Shown: positions 39,006-52,200, counted from the first letter of the stretch. The stretch: DNA of 64,000 bases from Prinia subflava (GCF_021018805.1 NC_086256.1:12900032-12964031); one strand, 5' to 3'. Notes: generated from the letters alone by a model not told the origin. Made by a program: numbers and translations.

Positions 39006-40239
39006 AATAGAGAAGGTGAGAAATTGCACACTAAAAAATTAAATAAAAATCTGGTGGCTGTCAAACAACAGACAGTTACTGATTAACAAAGAATTGCAGG
39101 CTTGCATATAGTGTCCTGTTAAAAGCACAATAAGATGTGAGTGTGTGCTGAGATTATGATTATCTTCCTATTTACTGCCTGCAAGTGTGAAAGCTATGTG
39201 TGCCTAGGAAAAACAAGGAAACAGAGGATTTGTTGTACCACAGTAGGTGTGTTCAAAGTGGAAATTCTACTGAATAAGAGCAGATACCACTTGAAAGGGA
39301 ATATAGAGTTTGAAAAACAAATATATGTGTTTTGTACAAAAGAAATTGGAGTAAGGCTGTATAAATTTTAGGGTATGATTGGCTTTGTAGCTACAGCAGA
39401 GTAAGATGCATTAGAAGACCTGTTGTCGTTCTGAATCTTCTAGACTTCCTATGGGATACTATTATCTGATTTTCATTAATATCAGTCATTTGAATTCCAT
39501 TAGTGTTCAGAGACCCTGATTCAGACTCAGTCATAGTAATGTAGCTGTATCACAAAGAACTCACAGTTTAAATAGTCAGGATAGGCAATTAGCAGACAAA
39601 TGTCCCACAACTCAAGAAGATCAAATTACCTAAGACCTTGTCATATCTTAATGTTAGCTCATTTTGTTTTTTAAATATCTCAGTAAAATGAGTAATCTAT
39701 AAAATAAGAACATGCTGTTCTCATATTTCAGAAAAGTTCTAGAAAAACTAATGATAGTAAAATCCTCTCACAACCTTTTATTTGATATAAGTTTAAAGTG
39801 ATGATATTTTTCATATAATATGAATTTGAACAGTGAGAGTCTCTTGAATCTTTAGCTTTTAGTGAGGAATGCATTTCCCAGGGAAATGCAGGAGGGGCAG
39901 CAAGACTGTTTGTTTTAATCGTTCTGTGGGGTGTCTGGACAGTTGAGTGAACAAGAGATCAGCAGGGTAAAACGTGCCCTAAATGCTGTAAAGTCTTACA
40001 CAATTGTGTCAGGCAGTAAACCCAAATGAACTTGCAAAGTCATGCACTAGTTCAATTTTGGAAAGGAAAACCTGGCTTTGAAGCCAACCAAATCAATCCC
40101 TAGTTCAAATTAAATTTGGAGTATCCTGTGAAGATCCAATACACAACTCCAATAACAATCAGCACTTAAGGTGCAGATAAATAATGTTTCATTTAAAAGA
40201 AATTGAATAAGGATTACTGACAGAGAAAGTTTTTGATGC

Positions 40240-40640
40240 TGTTTTGTCATTAAAGTCAAATTATAGCATTATTGTCTTAATCCCATATGTCTCAATCATC
40301 TCTCTCTCCCTCGGTCTCTCTTTAATGCACAAAAAGCCCTGTGCATGGTTGGTCTTGTGTCTCCATCTCATTAAAACCTTGCCATGCAAATGTATCATAA
40401 GTGTTGCCTGAAGACTTCTGTCTCATGCAAAATTTAGCTTAAACTCTACTGGCATCAAATAATTTGTTATGCACAAACCTTCTGTTTGGTTTGCTGACAT
40501 TCCTTCTTAGCTGGCTCTCATGGTGATTCATTATCTTGTGATATAGATTTCCAAGTATCATCTTTGTATTGATTTTTATATCTTTAATAACCACTCCACA
40601 GAAGACGGCTCCACTTGGTGTCATTGATCGCATCAAAAAT
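40240..40640. promoter_or_regulatory. Candidate conserved regulatory element
   Basis: This block contains an octamer-like CATGCAAATG (near 40383), a second CATGCAAAAT near 40424, and several homeodomain-like ATTA/AATTTG cores (GTCATTAAAGTC near 40246, AAATAATTTG near 40457). It has no repeat signature. POU and homeodomain motif clustering is directly visible; enhancer function is inferred. Confidence 0.25.
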
Positions 40641-43016
40641 TCAAGGCTTACAGAAATACTAGAGGGCTAATTGGTAGCAGAACATTTCAGACTTAGTCTT
40701 AATACAGTCTTAATCTTCTGCACTAACCCAACTTGAAGATTTCCATATTAAGGCTAAAGGAAATCTTGTGAATAACTGTAAATTACCTGGTGAGAACAGG
40801 TAAAATGTGGTAAATGGAGATAACAAGGGTTAGATCTGAAAACCAGCTCTCTTTTGTCTCTTCCCCCTCACCTAAGTATCCTCCTTAAAGGAGAAGCAGT
40901 ACATAATCATTCTAGCTGTGGAAAAAAATGTATGTTCACAGCATCACATAGTGTGCAGTGGGCCAAATGGCCTTGAGTTTCTGATGAATCAAAGACAGTT
41001 ATTAGGTTTGACAAGTTCAGAAATGTGTGCTGTAGGTCACTTGTTTCAAAAAGAAGTGATCAAAGAAAGGTAATTTTAATCTTTAATTTTTTATGTAAAA
41101 ATAAAGGGCTCTATTTGTAAACTTGCAGTCTTAGGTAGTCAAATCTTGACAATTTTGAGTCTGGAATATCTGAAAATGTGAGTCAGAACAACAATCTGAG
41201 AGTCCTTCAGTCTGTTTCATTTCCCTTAATGTGTTGTTTAAAGCTTCTATCTCATTAGGTTTTTCAGCAATGTGGTTTGTCAATGACAAGGAGGTGATAT
41301 GTGTGTCCATATTTTTTCGTGACTATGTTTTTTCACTAAGTGACACTTTTTGATGAAGATTTTTTTCCAGGATTTTGCACTTTTTATATTCTAAAACTTG
41401 AAAGCAACTGAAAATAAACCACACTGAGTTACCAGGAAGGGGTTTTTTTTAGAAATTCCAGTGATAGACAAAGAATATGTAGAGACACCAACATGTTAAA
41501 ACCAGGAAGGATAATTTCTCAAAAAAGCTGCCCTTGTAAATTGTTAAAAACCTGTTAAAAGAAGTGTCTTCCAACAGCCACATGGTCTATGGATTAAACA
41601 CAGCAAGGCAGACTGTCCAGCTACTACTAAGAGTATCAATCAGGGCTACTCAATCAGTTCCTGCCAATAAAAGGCATTGAGACAGCACCAAGTCTGCTGG
41701 TTCAGTCAGACACTGCATGCCATCTGTGCAGTGGGAGCCGCCTGCTATGTTTCCTAAAAGATTGGGAGAATGGTTAGAAACATAGGATCTCCCACAGGAA
41801 TGTGAGAGACATCATATATCTGGGAACTTGGTGAGGATAAAAATGAAATGTGTTCATAGAGCAGGCGGGAATAACCTTGGTCCCTTTTGACCTCTCTGGT
41901 AAGCAGACCTCTTTTTCCACCATACCCTATCAAGTCTGTCAGGTTAGCACTACTTTCTTTATGAACAACCTATATTTGGAGCTGGCTGTAAGGAACTCAC
42001 ATTATTCTCATAAAGTCCAATCAAAAACACATTACACGGTTAATGCATCCATACACCTCTCATGCCTTTATTATGTTCCTGTTGTCACTCTCAGACTGAG
42101 AGGAAATTGTTCACATCAACCAAATCTTCTCAAACAGGAATCTAGCAGCTCTTTTCATTTCAGATTTTTACTGTGTTCATCACTAACCTGACTGAGGAAT
42201 GTATTCATGGAGTAAACCAATCAGTCAAGGAAATGCTTTCTCCTTATTTCCAGGGAGAGGAACAGAAAATATGAGGCCAGTCTAAGCACTGCTTATTTAC
42301 AAGGGTGAACATTGACTCATAGGTTTTTGTCTAGCCCTGCAGAACAGTTCCTGTGAATGATTATAAGTGAATACACTCCTTAGCCATCAGAATCACTGAG
42401 GGATTTATGGTTTGGCCCAAGGTAGGCTATGTGACAAAGGACAGTGATACAGCTGGAATGTAGTCTAAATTTACTGATTTCCAACTTCATATTGTTTCTC
42501 TTAGTTTAGTATTGGCTTCCATTTAAAAAAAACAAACCCCTTTGTGAGCATTCAATGGCATTTATTATGGACATGTACACTACCTTCCAATAAACAGAAT
42601 TGGAACATGCAACACACTGACAAAAATTTGGCAGCCGTATACTTGTAGCCAAATTAAATGTAAACACCTCTACCCCTTACCCCCCAGTAGCAAAAGAAAA
42701 CTCAGAGTACCAGAGCAAACATGATTCAGAATCTCTACTGTTCTGTCCTCTTGGGGTTTTTTCCATCTTTTTTCTAGCTATATTATTAAGCATTCAAAGA
42801 TGGAGAGACAGTGGCCAAAAAAGCTACTGGTTCTTCCAGCAAAAAGGAAGCACTGAACAGTAAAAGCTTAAGAGATCACCCATTAGCTTTAATTTCTATC
42901 CTTTTTTTTTTTTAAATTCCATTCATTGTTTTGTTTTCAGAAAACTTAAAGACCCATGGTCTCATGCCTGAGTTACAGGCTATGAGAGAAAGGAAGAATC
43001 TCAAAGTATAACTTAC

Positions 43017-43112
43017 ATCTTTCCGTAAGCGCCATTCCTCAAATCTCTCTCTCACTCTGTCCACCTGCCAGCGTTCATAGTTCACGACATGTAGCTGTGA
43101 GGCCTGGTTGTG
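43017..43112 (-). CDS. Candidate minus-strand coding exon (96 nt)
   Basis: On the minus strand an acceptor ATGTCCTGCAG| precedes 43112, and a strong donor AAAGAT|GTAAGT lies at 43017/43016. The 96 nt give exactly 32 open codons, phase 0 to phase 0. The peptide includes LHVVNYERWQVDRVRERFEE, an acidic/basic helix-like segment with Trp and Tyr that looks far more protein-like than most frames here. No family is recognised. The acceptor lies at the edge of a 60-bp palindrome (43112-43171). The open frame continues upstream through that palindrome to an ATG at 43163, so a transposon-derived acceptor (exonisation) is possible. The alternative is an ancient conserved repeat with an accidental frame. 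Confidence 0.3.
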
Positions 43113-43171
43113 CTGCAGGACATGAGGGTAATTCCCATTGATCTCAATGGGTATTACATGCATCCTGCAGC
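43112..43171. repeat. 60-bp imperfect palindrome (foldback element)
   Basis: The arms start GCTGCAGGACATG and end CATGCATCCTGCAGC. The inner arms, GGTAATTCCCATTGA and TCAATGGGTATTAC, pair around a TC centre. A related sequence (CCCTGCAGGG then TTGAAGTCAATGGGAGTTAC) lies at 43241-43273. CCATTGA-TCAATGG cores between CTGCAG-type ends are typical of old non-autonomous foldback repeats in sauropsids. I cannot name the family. Confidence 0.7.
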
Positions 43172-43929
43172 GGGAGAGTAGGGCCCTCAGGTTTCACTGA
43201 ATAGCAAACAGTCATGTAAAATCCACGGATCCTATTCTTGCCCTGCAGGGTATGTTGAAGTCAATGGGAGTTACTTGTTAGACGCTGTGATGGGAAAAAC
43301 TTACCCTTATAAGATAAAGCGGTCCGTTCATTGTTGCGTTTTGATTAATTTTTTCAAAGATCTTAGTAATTAGATTTTTTCTATAGAAAATATATTATAT
43401 TCTGACCTTCTTTATTCCACTTTATAATTAAAAATAAAGCTAACCAAAAGGAAAATGCATACAAAACAAAAGCCCACAGAAGAAATGTGAGAAAACTGAA
43501 TTTACAAAATTGCCACGAATTTAGTGTAGAAGTTAAACAACTCTAGAAACACTCTCCGCTCACACTAGATATCCCAACACAAACTTCTAGCTTTGATTCT
43601 ACTGATTTAAATAAGGAATTGGAATTTGGTAAATCAACACAGAATTTGATATCTGTTTCTTATGGTTTGAATTTTGAGACTGAGTTTCCATCAAATCAAA
43701 GTTTACACCCAAAGCAGATTTTAAGTATCTCCTTCACTACCATGTTATAACATTAGCTGAAGGAAAGGCTTTCTTCCCATCCCCCTGTCCTCTCCTACTC
43801 TTCCACCCCCAAGTGCTCTCCTTGAAAGCAGCAAAGAACTTAAGAAATCTGGGCAGTCTATCAGTTTGCTATGGTTCATTTTACCTAATCCAGACATCCA
43901 GCACAGCAGGGGGAAAACTGCTGTATCTA

Positions 43930-44180
43930 GTGAAACAAGAGCATGAATAATTAAAACTCTGTTATTAATGAACTTCCAGTCGTTATGTAAATGAAACTGA
44001 TTTCAAGTCTAATTTGTCAGCCTGAATTCTTTTTCTGTTCTCCTTTTGTCTAGGACAAGAACTCATCATAATGGACTTGATAATAAAACACTAGCAGACA
44101 TGCTGTGTGCAGTGCCCATCTGAGTTAGGGCTTTTAGCATGGTTAATTGATACAGTTACTGCGGATAAGTCTATAAGGCA
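43930..44180. promoter_or_regulatory. Candidate conserved regulatory element
   Basis: Dense homeodomain and POU-like cores include GAATAATTAAAA near 43946, TTATTAATGAAC near 43962, TATGTAAATGAAA near 43984, and GGTTAATTGATAC near 44141. There is no long open frame. It lies directly upstream of the acceptor-like tract at 44241. Only motif density supports it. Confidence 0.25.
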
Positions 44181-44241
44181 TTTGTATGGCTTTACGTTTT
44201 ACAAGCTTTTTCTTTTTCTTTTTTTTTTTTTCTTTTGACAG

Positions 44242-44303
44242 TGCTAGCTATTCTTTGCACATTCCTCATTACCGTTTACCTTTACATGAGGGGTGGCTTG
44301 TAA
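44242..44303 (+). other. Acceptor followed by short hydrophobic frame
   Basis: A very strong pyrimidine tract (about 44206-44236) ends CTTTTGACAG| at 44241. With phase-1 entry the following bases read LAILCTFLITVYLYMRGGL and then TAA at 44301. That would be a C-terminal membrane anchor or GPI-signal-like tail with a short polar end. With the other open phase the frame stops at 44317. A branch-like TTTTAC lies about 40 bases upstream. There is no AATAAA within the next 100 bases, which argues against a true last exon here. It could equally be a chance acceptor downstream of a T-rich tract. Confidence 0.2.
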
Positions 44304-45010
44304 TTACTGGCTGGTAAATACTTTCCTTCTCATTTCGTGCGCCGTTCAAAGACAGCAGAGTTCAGAAAGGTCTGTGGGAAGGGAAGTCTGTAGTTATCAA
44401 ACAATGGCTAACAGTCACCAGGAGAAAAAGCCTGTCAAAGCACAAGGCTGCTGGGCACTGGGTCCTTGCCCCATTGTCTTGGATCAGGTGTCAGTCATCG
44501 TCCTGCCCACTACATTTACTTTGATATGAAATAACCAGTATTCAAGTTATACAGAAAGGACAGGCACTCCACTGGGAAGGGTGAGATTAGGTTTTAAAAG
44601 AAGCCTTGAATTTTAATTTTTTTACTTTCACTAAAACCAAGTAGGATCTTTTGAAATAGCCCATGCCCTTAATTGATTAAGCCTGTGGTAGACAGCCAGA
44701 TAGTGAGGTAGGTGGAGCTGAAGGGTTGCCTTCAAATCATGATTTGTTTGGGGCTTTTTTAAGTCCTCTTGCATCTGTCCTTTAATTCTCACCCATTAAG
44801 TCTCTCTGGTTTTTCTTTCTTTTTATTCTTGTCAATATATTCAGTGCATTTTGCTTTATTATTTCTGATTTATACTGTCAGGAAAAAGTTGTTAGTGAAA
44901 GTTCATAAAGTAACCAAGGAGAAGAGCATAAGCATATATTTCCCTGTATACTGTGTGCTAAGAAAGGAAGAGGTTAACAAAAGAATCCTCAAAATAGGAT
45001 ATAAAGACTA

Positions 45011-45030
45011 TTTATAAATAAATAAATAAA
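45011..45030. repeat. (AAAT)n microsatellite
   Basis: About four AAAT units. A 21-T homopolymer also lies at 45253-45273. No associated element body is recognised. Confidence 0.85.
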
Positions 45031-45299
45031 CCCAGACCTGGAAGAAACAGTGTCTGCAGTCCTCTGGAACCAGCCTAGGTCTGGTATCAAGGGTGGAGAC
45101 TCAAAACTGGACATTTTATACACAAGAAAACTGAAATAAGAATTATTTATTTTATTCTGTGTCAGGAACAACTCATCTCTTTTTTTTTTGGTAGCTTGCT
45201 CTGTAAGGCTTTTTTCTTTTTTATGATAAACTAAGCGTGTCCTTTATGTGCCTTTTTTTTTTTTTTTTTTTTTAATCAGCTTACTTTCTTTAAAAGGGG

Positions 45300-46900
45300 C
45301 AAAAAGCATGGCTGGATCACTGGTTCTACTCATAGGAAATTGAACAAGAGTGAAAAATCCTCAGTATAGAAGTGGAAAAACGTATATTAATTACTTCTTT
45401 TCCATTTTTTTTTCTCTTTTCCTCCACCTAGGCTTTCTCTCTGAGCAGTCATTGTGTAGAGGTCTAAATAAATGCATACAGGATAATATTTAGAATTAAT
45501 GTCTGAATAGACTGGCCTACTGGCCTTTCTTTACCCTGGTGGACCAGGCAACATGTGAAGGCCTGGAAGCTGGAAAGAATTAAGAGAAGGACAGTTCTTG
45601 GGTCAAATTTCCTGCACAGGGAAAGTTTTTGGCTTGTCTGCCAAAACCCAGAGTGTTTGGGAGGGTGTCTGAGCGTACCTTCGATGCACTGTGTCGCACT
45701 CTCAGCTGTGCTGTGTAGGTTAGTGGCCAACAAATCTCTGTCCTGCCTGAAAGAGGTTCAAATGCCATGAAGGAAAAAGTTCCTTACTTCCCACTTCTTG
45801 CTAGGTGAGGCAGACACCAGCCTCAGGCTTTCCTTTGCATAGCTGTTGGGGACATTTCAATTCCCGTGCCATCCTTCCTTTCCTATGCAGATTATAAAAG
45901 GTAGTCAGGGAATATTGTGTAGTTTCTGTCAAAGGAGGAAAAAGTTTTAAAAGCAACTCATTTCTGTCACACCTTGAACTGGGAACTACATGGTGCTTTG
46001 AGCATTCTGTCAAAGAGGTCTGGTGTTCTCGTGGTGTGTGTTAAAATTGCTGTGGGAATATTACTGGTTGAGAATATCTATTAGGTGTATATTTAGAGGA
46101 TGTATTTTAGTATCTGCTAGCCTGAATTTATTAATTTTACAATAATAAGACCTAATATAAATTAGATACCTGCTGAAGCCTTAAAACATTCTTGCAACAC
46201 AAACTTAATGTAAAATCTAATTTAGTTCTAAGGTTAGAGCTGAAAATAAGGAAAAAGAGAAGGGAAGAGGTTCCACGTTTCAGTGAACCAAGTTTCATGC
46301 AACAAGGCAGGTGTTTATAGAATGCTTCATTTTATTTCAGTGAAGCTAATATCCCAGTTTATGTTGTTTGGAGTAATAACAGTGTAACACAGAGCTGTAG
46401 CAAAGATTTGCAGGTTTCCTTTGGGTCAGTAACAGTTGCTATAAACACATCGGACTATTTTTTTATTATTATTCTACTCCATCTACATCCTGTAACTGGA
46501 GGGGAGGGGCAGGGGAGAGGGTTAACAGTTTTTACAGTTTGGAAGGCTTTTCTTTTTGTCACATTTAAACCAAATACACACAGGTGGCTAGGTGGCACTG
46601 TGGATTAATGTACTTCTGAATTAATGTGCCTAGAGTGGCTTGTATCACAAAGTGAGTATATCTGAAGTGCAAGATTGCTTCCCTTCTTGGATCACCATGT
46701 GTACAGTCACTTGAATTGCATTATTATTTATATCAAAATCAGAAATCCAAAATGATATACACTGCAATCATGAGAGGAATTATATTAATGAACCTGTGTT
46801 TTGGAGTTATATACTGCTTTGCAAGCCTTGCTTTTGTACTGAGGCTTGCTATTTATTCTAACTGTAAGAAAGAGAAAGTCACCTAAGCTGCAAACACTTC
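45300..46900. other. Unannotated non-coding DNA
   Basis: No supportable gene or repeat. Short frames near 45464-46013 on both strands lack splice or start support. Confidence 0.5.
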
Positions 46901-46901
46901 T

Positions 46902-46973
46902 AAAAGAAAAAAAAAAAGAAAAAAAAAAAAAAAAACAAAAAAACAAAACAAAGCGCCAAACAAAAAAAAAAAG
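46902..46973. repeat. A-rich low-complexity tract
   Basis: About 70 bases of nearly pure A interrupted by G and C. It produces a Lys-rich artefactual frame. It may be a decayed poly(A) tail, but no retrocopy is recognised upstream. Confidence 0.85.
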
Positions 46974-48539
46974 CTTTTCCCATGTTTTGAGTTTTAAAAG
47001 TTACTTTGGCAGCACTGTGGGCACTGAGTGTGCTGTGGGAGCTCTCTAAGGCTAGGAGCTGTGGGTTCCTTTAGGAGAAAGAAGTGCTCAGAATTGCAGG
47101 CTGTAACTACTGAAACCCAGCTATCCCAAGCAGGCAGGCACACATTGCCCAAAGCCATATACAGATTATGCCTCTCTGCAAACCTTTTTCAATGTAAATA
47201 TTATCATTTTTTTCAGGGGTAGTCCTTGCACTGCAATAAAATTGATAAATGTAACTCAACAGCAACTTTGGTAAAAGTTAGTGATTGCAGTAGTTTCTGC
47301 CTGGAGCCAGATGAACCTTACTCATTGAAGAAGTTTTGCCCATTAAAAGTGTTTTACTTCTCTAAAAAAAAAGGAAGTAGAATGCATATAACCAACAGAA
47401 CTCAATTATTGCACATTCTTAGTCTCCTCTAGCCAAATCCAGATGTAATGATCACTATAGGGATTTCTAAAAGGTAATTACTGTCTATTGCTTAATTATA
47501 GTTTATTAAGATCAAACATACTTCAGTATTTAGTTGATGTAACAGGAGAAAACAGTCTATGTTTATAGTTTTAAATGCAAACAGTGCAATCTGCATTGAG
47601 GCTTTAAAAAATGTGTATTTTAAGATACAGCAGTTTAGATGTCAAGACTACTGCATTAACCACCTTCCCCTTTCTTATAGAAAATGCAGTTTCTGTAACC
47701 TGAAGCAATAGTTCTTTATAATGCATTGTATATATTCATTCTTACTCCTCCTTTCTACTAACGTTGAATGTTGTAACAGAGGAGAATTGATCAGGTACAG
47801 AGTATTAACTGCAAGGTATTCTTTCATGTGCAGTATTAGCCAAAGATGTATACAATTAGTTAAATAAACAACTTTGGAAAGAACTAAGTGCCTGTAAAAA
47901 TCACACTGATTAAGAAAGAAGTACCTAACATCCGACTGGATCTATTTTCCTTAAATTGAAAATGAAAGCTGCCACTTCTACTAAAAGCCCTTGCAGCCAA
48001 GAGATTTCACAGCAGTTCAGTTAAAGCCTAGCTAATGAATATAAGTTACTTTAGTGGATTTTAGTTGACTTTGAAATTAAAGTCTGAAACCGTCGGATGC
48101 TACTAGCCGAGCTAGACTATAGCAAAATGGACTTAATAAACTCCTTTGTGCACTTAGATCCCTAGTGAGATTTGCCTTCCACCCATGACCAATTGGTATT
48201 ATTTTTGTGGTGACTGGTACTTTTGTCTCTGAGACTGGGATTTCTGGGAGTGATTAGCACTTTTCAGCAGTGATTGACAGGTTGTAGCAGCAATGAGACA
48301 ATAGGAGGAATCATTAGGAATTCAAATGCAGATTTTTGTTTGCATGCTTTAGGACTGGTTTGTGTAGAAGTGAAATCTAGATATGAGGGCAGAAATCAGC
48401 TATTATTTCATGCATTTTACAAAATACAAAAGGAAAAAGATGAAAATGTGCTAAAAAAAATAAAAGAGAACAAGATAGACAATAAGATCACACTGCTGCT
48501 AATAAGATTCTGTCAGTATATAAGTTTTGGTGTGGGGCG

Positions 48540-48675
48540 TTTTTTGGTTTGTTTTTTGTTTGGTTTGACGTTTTTAGTGGGTTTTTTTGGTTTGGTTTGG
48601 TTTTGGGTTTTTTTGTTTTGGTTTGGTTTGGTTTGGTTTGGTTTTTGGTTTTTTTGTTTCTGTTTTTGTTTTTTC
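48540..48675. repeat. TTTGG/TTTTG simple tract
   Basis: About 135 bases of T and G in GGTTT and GGGTTTTTTT units. It gives mirror-image artefacts: a Phe/Trp/Gly-rich plus frame and a Lys/Asn/Pro/Thr-rich minus frame. It is the complement of the tracts at 27601 and 57083. Confidence 0.9.
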
Positions 48676-48879
48676 CTGGAGAATCCTCTCTTAAGTGTTT
48701 TATACAAAATGCTGCTACAAGTTTGTAAATAGAAACAGTACAGTTTGTAGTAGAAATATTTTTTAATACTGCTGAATTAAAATCCCAGCAAAAAAATATT
48801 ATCACTTTACAGGGGAAATGTGTATGTTGGTGTCATACTGAGGCTTGATAAAACCATCTCTGTTGCATCTAAACAAGAG

Positions 48880-49010
48880 GCCATAGGGAAGTAATTATAG
48901 GGACTGATTCCAAGCATTGACCAGCAATTGATAATTGGCCATAAATAATTAGGAAATAATGGCACGTCAGTGGTGTAAATTATGTAAATTTAGTAGCTAT
49001 GTCTCTAGAT
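48880..49010. promoter_or_regulatory. Candidate conserved regulatory element
   Basis: A compact cluster contains CAGCAATTGATAATTGGCCA (48921-48940) followed directly by TAAATAATTAGGAAATAATG and GTAAATTATGTAAATT. The alternating homeodomain cores resemble deeply conserved enhancers. Function is inferred from motifs only. Confidence 0.3.
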
Positions 49011-49239
49011 ACTGATTGAGTGCTTTATAAGTGATTTTTTTTATTCAGATTGTAAATTTAATATACTGTACATGACAATTTAATCTTGTTTGGCATCAAA
49101 GCTACCAAGATAATACAGAATTATACAAGCCTAATCAAAGAGAGAAAAATCAGATGAACATAATTATTTTGGAGAGCTGGTTTAATGGGAGTTGACATTT
49201 TCAAAAGAGCATGGATTCTTCCTTTTTTTTTTTTTTTTT

Positions 49240-52200
49240 GAGACAACAATTAATCTGAACTAGGTTTCTGAAGCAATAGGTTAACAGAAAAAACACTGAC
49301 TGAAATTATAGATGTGAGTGTGTGTTCACAGGGTATTAAATATTTAAAGTATGATTTTGTACAGCACATCCTATTTGCATGAAATGATCATAGCCCTGGA
49401 TTTTTATTCTTAAATTGTGTGCTCTTCAGGACAAAGGCTGCATTTTTTGCATTGTGACTTAACCTCTGAGTGTTTTGTCATCTTTTACTTCTCTGTTGAT
49501 ATCAGCAAAAGTCTGTAACTTTGGTATTTTATATCTTAGTACAATCAGATTATGTTAAAACCCCCGTCATATTACTAGCACCCATTGCACAGAAATGCAT
49601 AAGGCCTCTCAAGAATATAACTTGGAGCACAAGGGCTTTTGTGAATGTTTCTGCTCTATGTGGTCTAGTTTTGCTAGTTTTGTTAGCATATGGGCCGAAA
49701 GACATTTCTAAATTGATGAAATTTAGTCCTGATTGTATTTTATCTCACAAACTACTTAATGTTCACAAAGTGACTGTTTTACTGTGCGTAGTTAAGAAAA
49801 ATCCTACTATTAATACCAAACAGGAATTTTCCATAAAGTCAGCTAGTTCTTGGGTATCAATGCAATCTATTTGAAAAATAAAAGCTTCTGAAAATTCCAG
49901 GTGAGATCTTCTGGTGCCAAACTGGTGACCCAAATCGGTGTGTCTCTGGCATAGTGCACACATGCACGGAGTAGTTACTGCTGCAGTGTCCCACTGCTGC
50001 ATCAGTGTGGGAAAGGTTTCAACCCTGCTCTTTACCTTCAGATTTTCATTCTTATTAATTGGATTTGGCATTCAGAATCAAAGAGAAGCTTTGAATCTGC
50101 GTTTAACATTCAGCATGTTTTTGTCTCCCATCGACTCAGGCTTTGCTGCTGCGGGACCTGGAGGGGTGCACGGGCTCAGTGAGGATGGGTGGATGGGGTG
50201 GAGGAAACGGGGTCTGTGGGGTGGAGGGAAGGGCAAGAGAGACACGACTGTGCAAACCAGTGTTACCTTCCAGTGTCCTGCCAGCCCAGCTTGGAGCATC
50301 TGCTGGTGCTGTGTGAGCAGCAGCTCCTGCTGCTGCCTGATGTGAAACCGCCCTGCCTGTACTTGCCCGTCAGCACTGCTAAACATTTCTGCTTTTGGTT
50401 CCATTAGGACTGGATACTCAACAAAAATGCTGTCAATTCAACATTAATATTATATAAAAAGAACAAAGAAAGCACCACACTCTCCTGCCAGCTAAAGCCT
50501 CTCCCTCCACCTTTGCTTTTAGTAAAGGACAATTTTAAATTCCCATCTCTTCTAAGCATGATCTTTATTTAAATTTAATTTAATTTCTTCTTTTTTTCTT
50601 TCATGAGGTTTTATTCATATCACTGATTAAGAAATAGCTATTTGCTCATTATCATTTTTCATTGGTAGACTTTTTTCACTTATCTAATTAGTTATAAAAG
50701 GCTTTTTAAAAAAAAAAAATAAAGCCTGATTGCTCTTTCTGCAATACCGTCTAGACATTCTAAGGGAACTAACCAGGGAAAAGTCATATCTGCATTCTAA
50801 AAAATAAGGTAATTTTTAAATAACTCCCAAGATAAAGTGGACATATGGTAAGAGATAAAACGTGCAACCTAACCATATAGATATTTAGATTCACGCTGCC
50901 TTTTTCTGGTTCTGTCAGTGCTTTGTATGGGGAGATAAGGGCAGACTCATAAGGGTGTGATTCAGCAGAGGCTATTTCGACAAGTTTCCACTCCGAGATT
51001 CTGTTCATCAACCTCTAATTAGCACTTCATCGCTTTCAGCTTTGTGTCACCCAGCTGACTAGAGGAAGATGACACCTCCAACTTGAACTGGGCTTTTTTC
51101 CATTTTCTTGGAGCTCATCAAGACATGTGGTGCTTTCTTAAAGTGCAGCTGGTGCTGGCACTTTCATTGTAAATTTAAATCGCTGTGTTTGGAAAAAGGT
51201 GATAAGAACAGTTTGTTTCATGTCCCTGGTGTTTAGCCTGAGGCAATTCCCAGCAAATATATTCACGGCTCCTTCTGGTTTGATCTGCTACACTTTTTTT
51301 GTACTATTATTATTATTAATAACAATGCTAGAAAAATATGCAGCTAAAAGAATACCCTGTGCAGTGTATAAATTTCTTCCCACAGCCACTAAAGTTTAAA
51401 AGAAAACAAAACCCCTTTAAGATTCACTTTAGAAAAATGGCAAAAATACAGACTTTATATATATGTTTGGAGAAGGAGGAGTCAGGTTTTTGCAAGTTCT
51501 GGGGGTTTTTTTACATTTTCTGTAACACATGTTTTGGAGAAAAAGACATTTCATTTTTATTGATTTCACATTCTGCTCTATTGCTCATGCAGAAACATAT
51601 ACTAGTAATATATTACATGGGGTTTTTTTCTGCCTATCCAATTGTTATATTACTTATAAAATAAAGTTAATGAGCAATGGTATGTATTTATCTCAAAATA
51701 CTTATGCTTATAGAAATATGCCGAGAAAGCAAGCTTTCAACATTTTAGTTGTGTCCATTATACTCTCTTCTTACATGTTTATTTGTGTACATTCACACTG
51801 CTAAGATCTGAAGGTATACTGCTTAATGGAAACATTTTCTGCTCTTTGAAGTGTCTGATAAAATGAGTATAGCATTAAGAAAAGCTAAGAATTTACACAT
51901 CAACTTTTCTATTTTCAACATTTTCAAATTACTATTTAAACCTTTTTTCTTCTGAATATGTACCCCATATGCACAACTTTAGTTAAACACTTAACCCAAT
52001 TAGAGAAATTCCATCTCAAGAGAGCAGCTATTGTGTGTTTACTTAGGGGAACTTTTCAAGCTCACAGTTAAAAATAATATTTCTTTTTACTATGGAGTAG
52101 AAATCAAAAATCATGTTTGCTAGTCTTTTTCTTTTCTTTCAATATTTTTACTAACCTCTAGAAATAAAACTTATATTAACAAAAAATCTATTGGTTTTGT

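Noticed and set aside
46846..47049. Lys-rich frame suggesting a nuclear-localisation-like peptide
   Set aside because: Created by the A-rich tract at 46902-46973.
48274..48805. 152-codon plus frame rich in Phe/Trp/Gly and 105-codon minus frame rich in Lys/Asn/Pro
   Set aside because: Both are translations of the T/G simple tract at 48540-48675; there are no splice sites or domain.
50078..50404. Overlapping frames of 108-135 codons in a GC-rich patch
   Set aside because: GC-richer DNA has fewer stops. Frames overlap on both strands and none has splice or initiation support.
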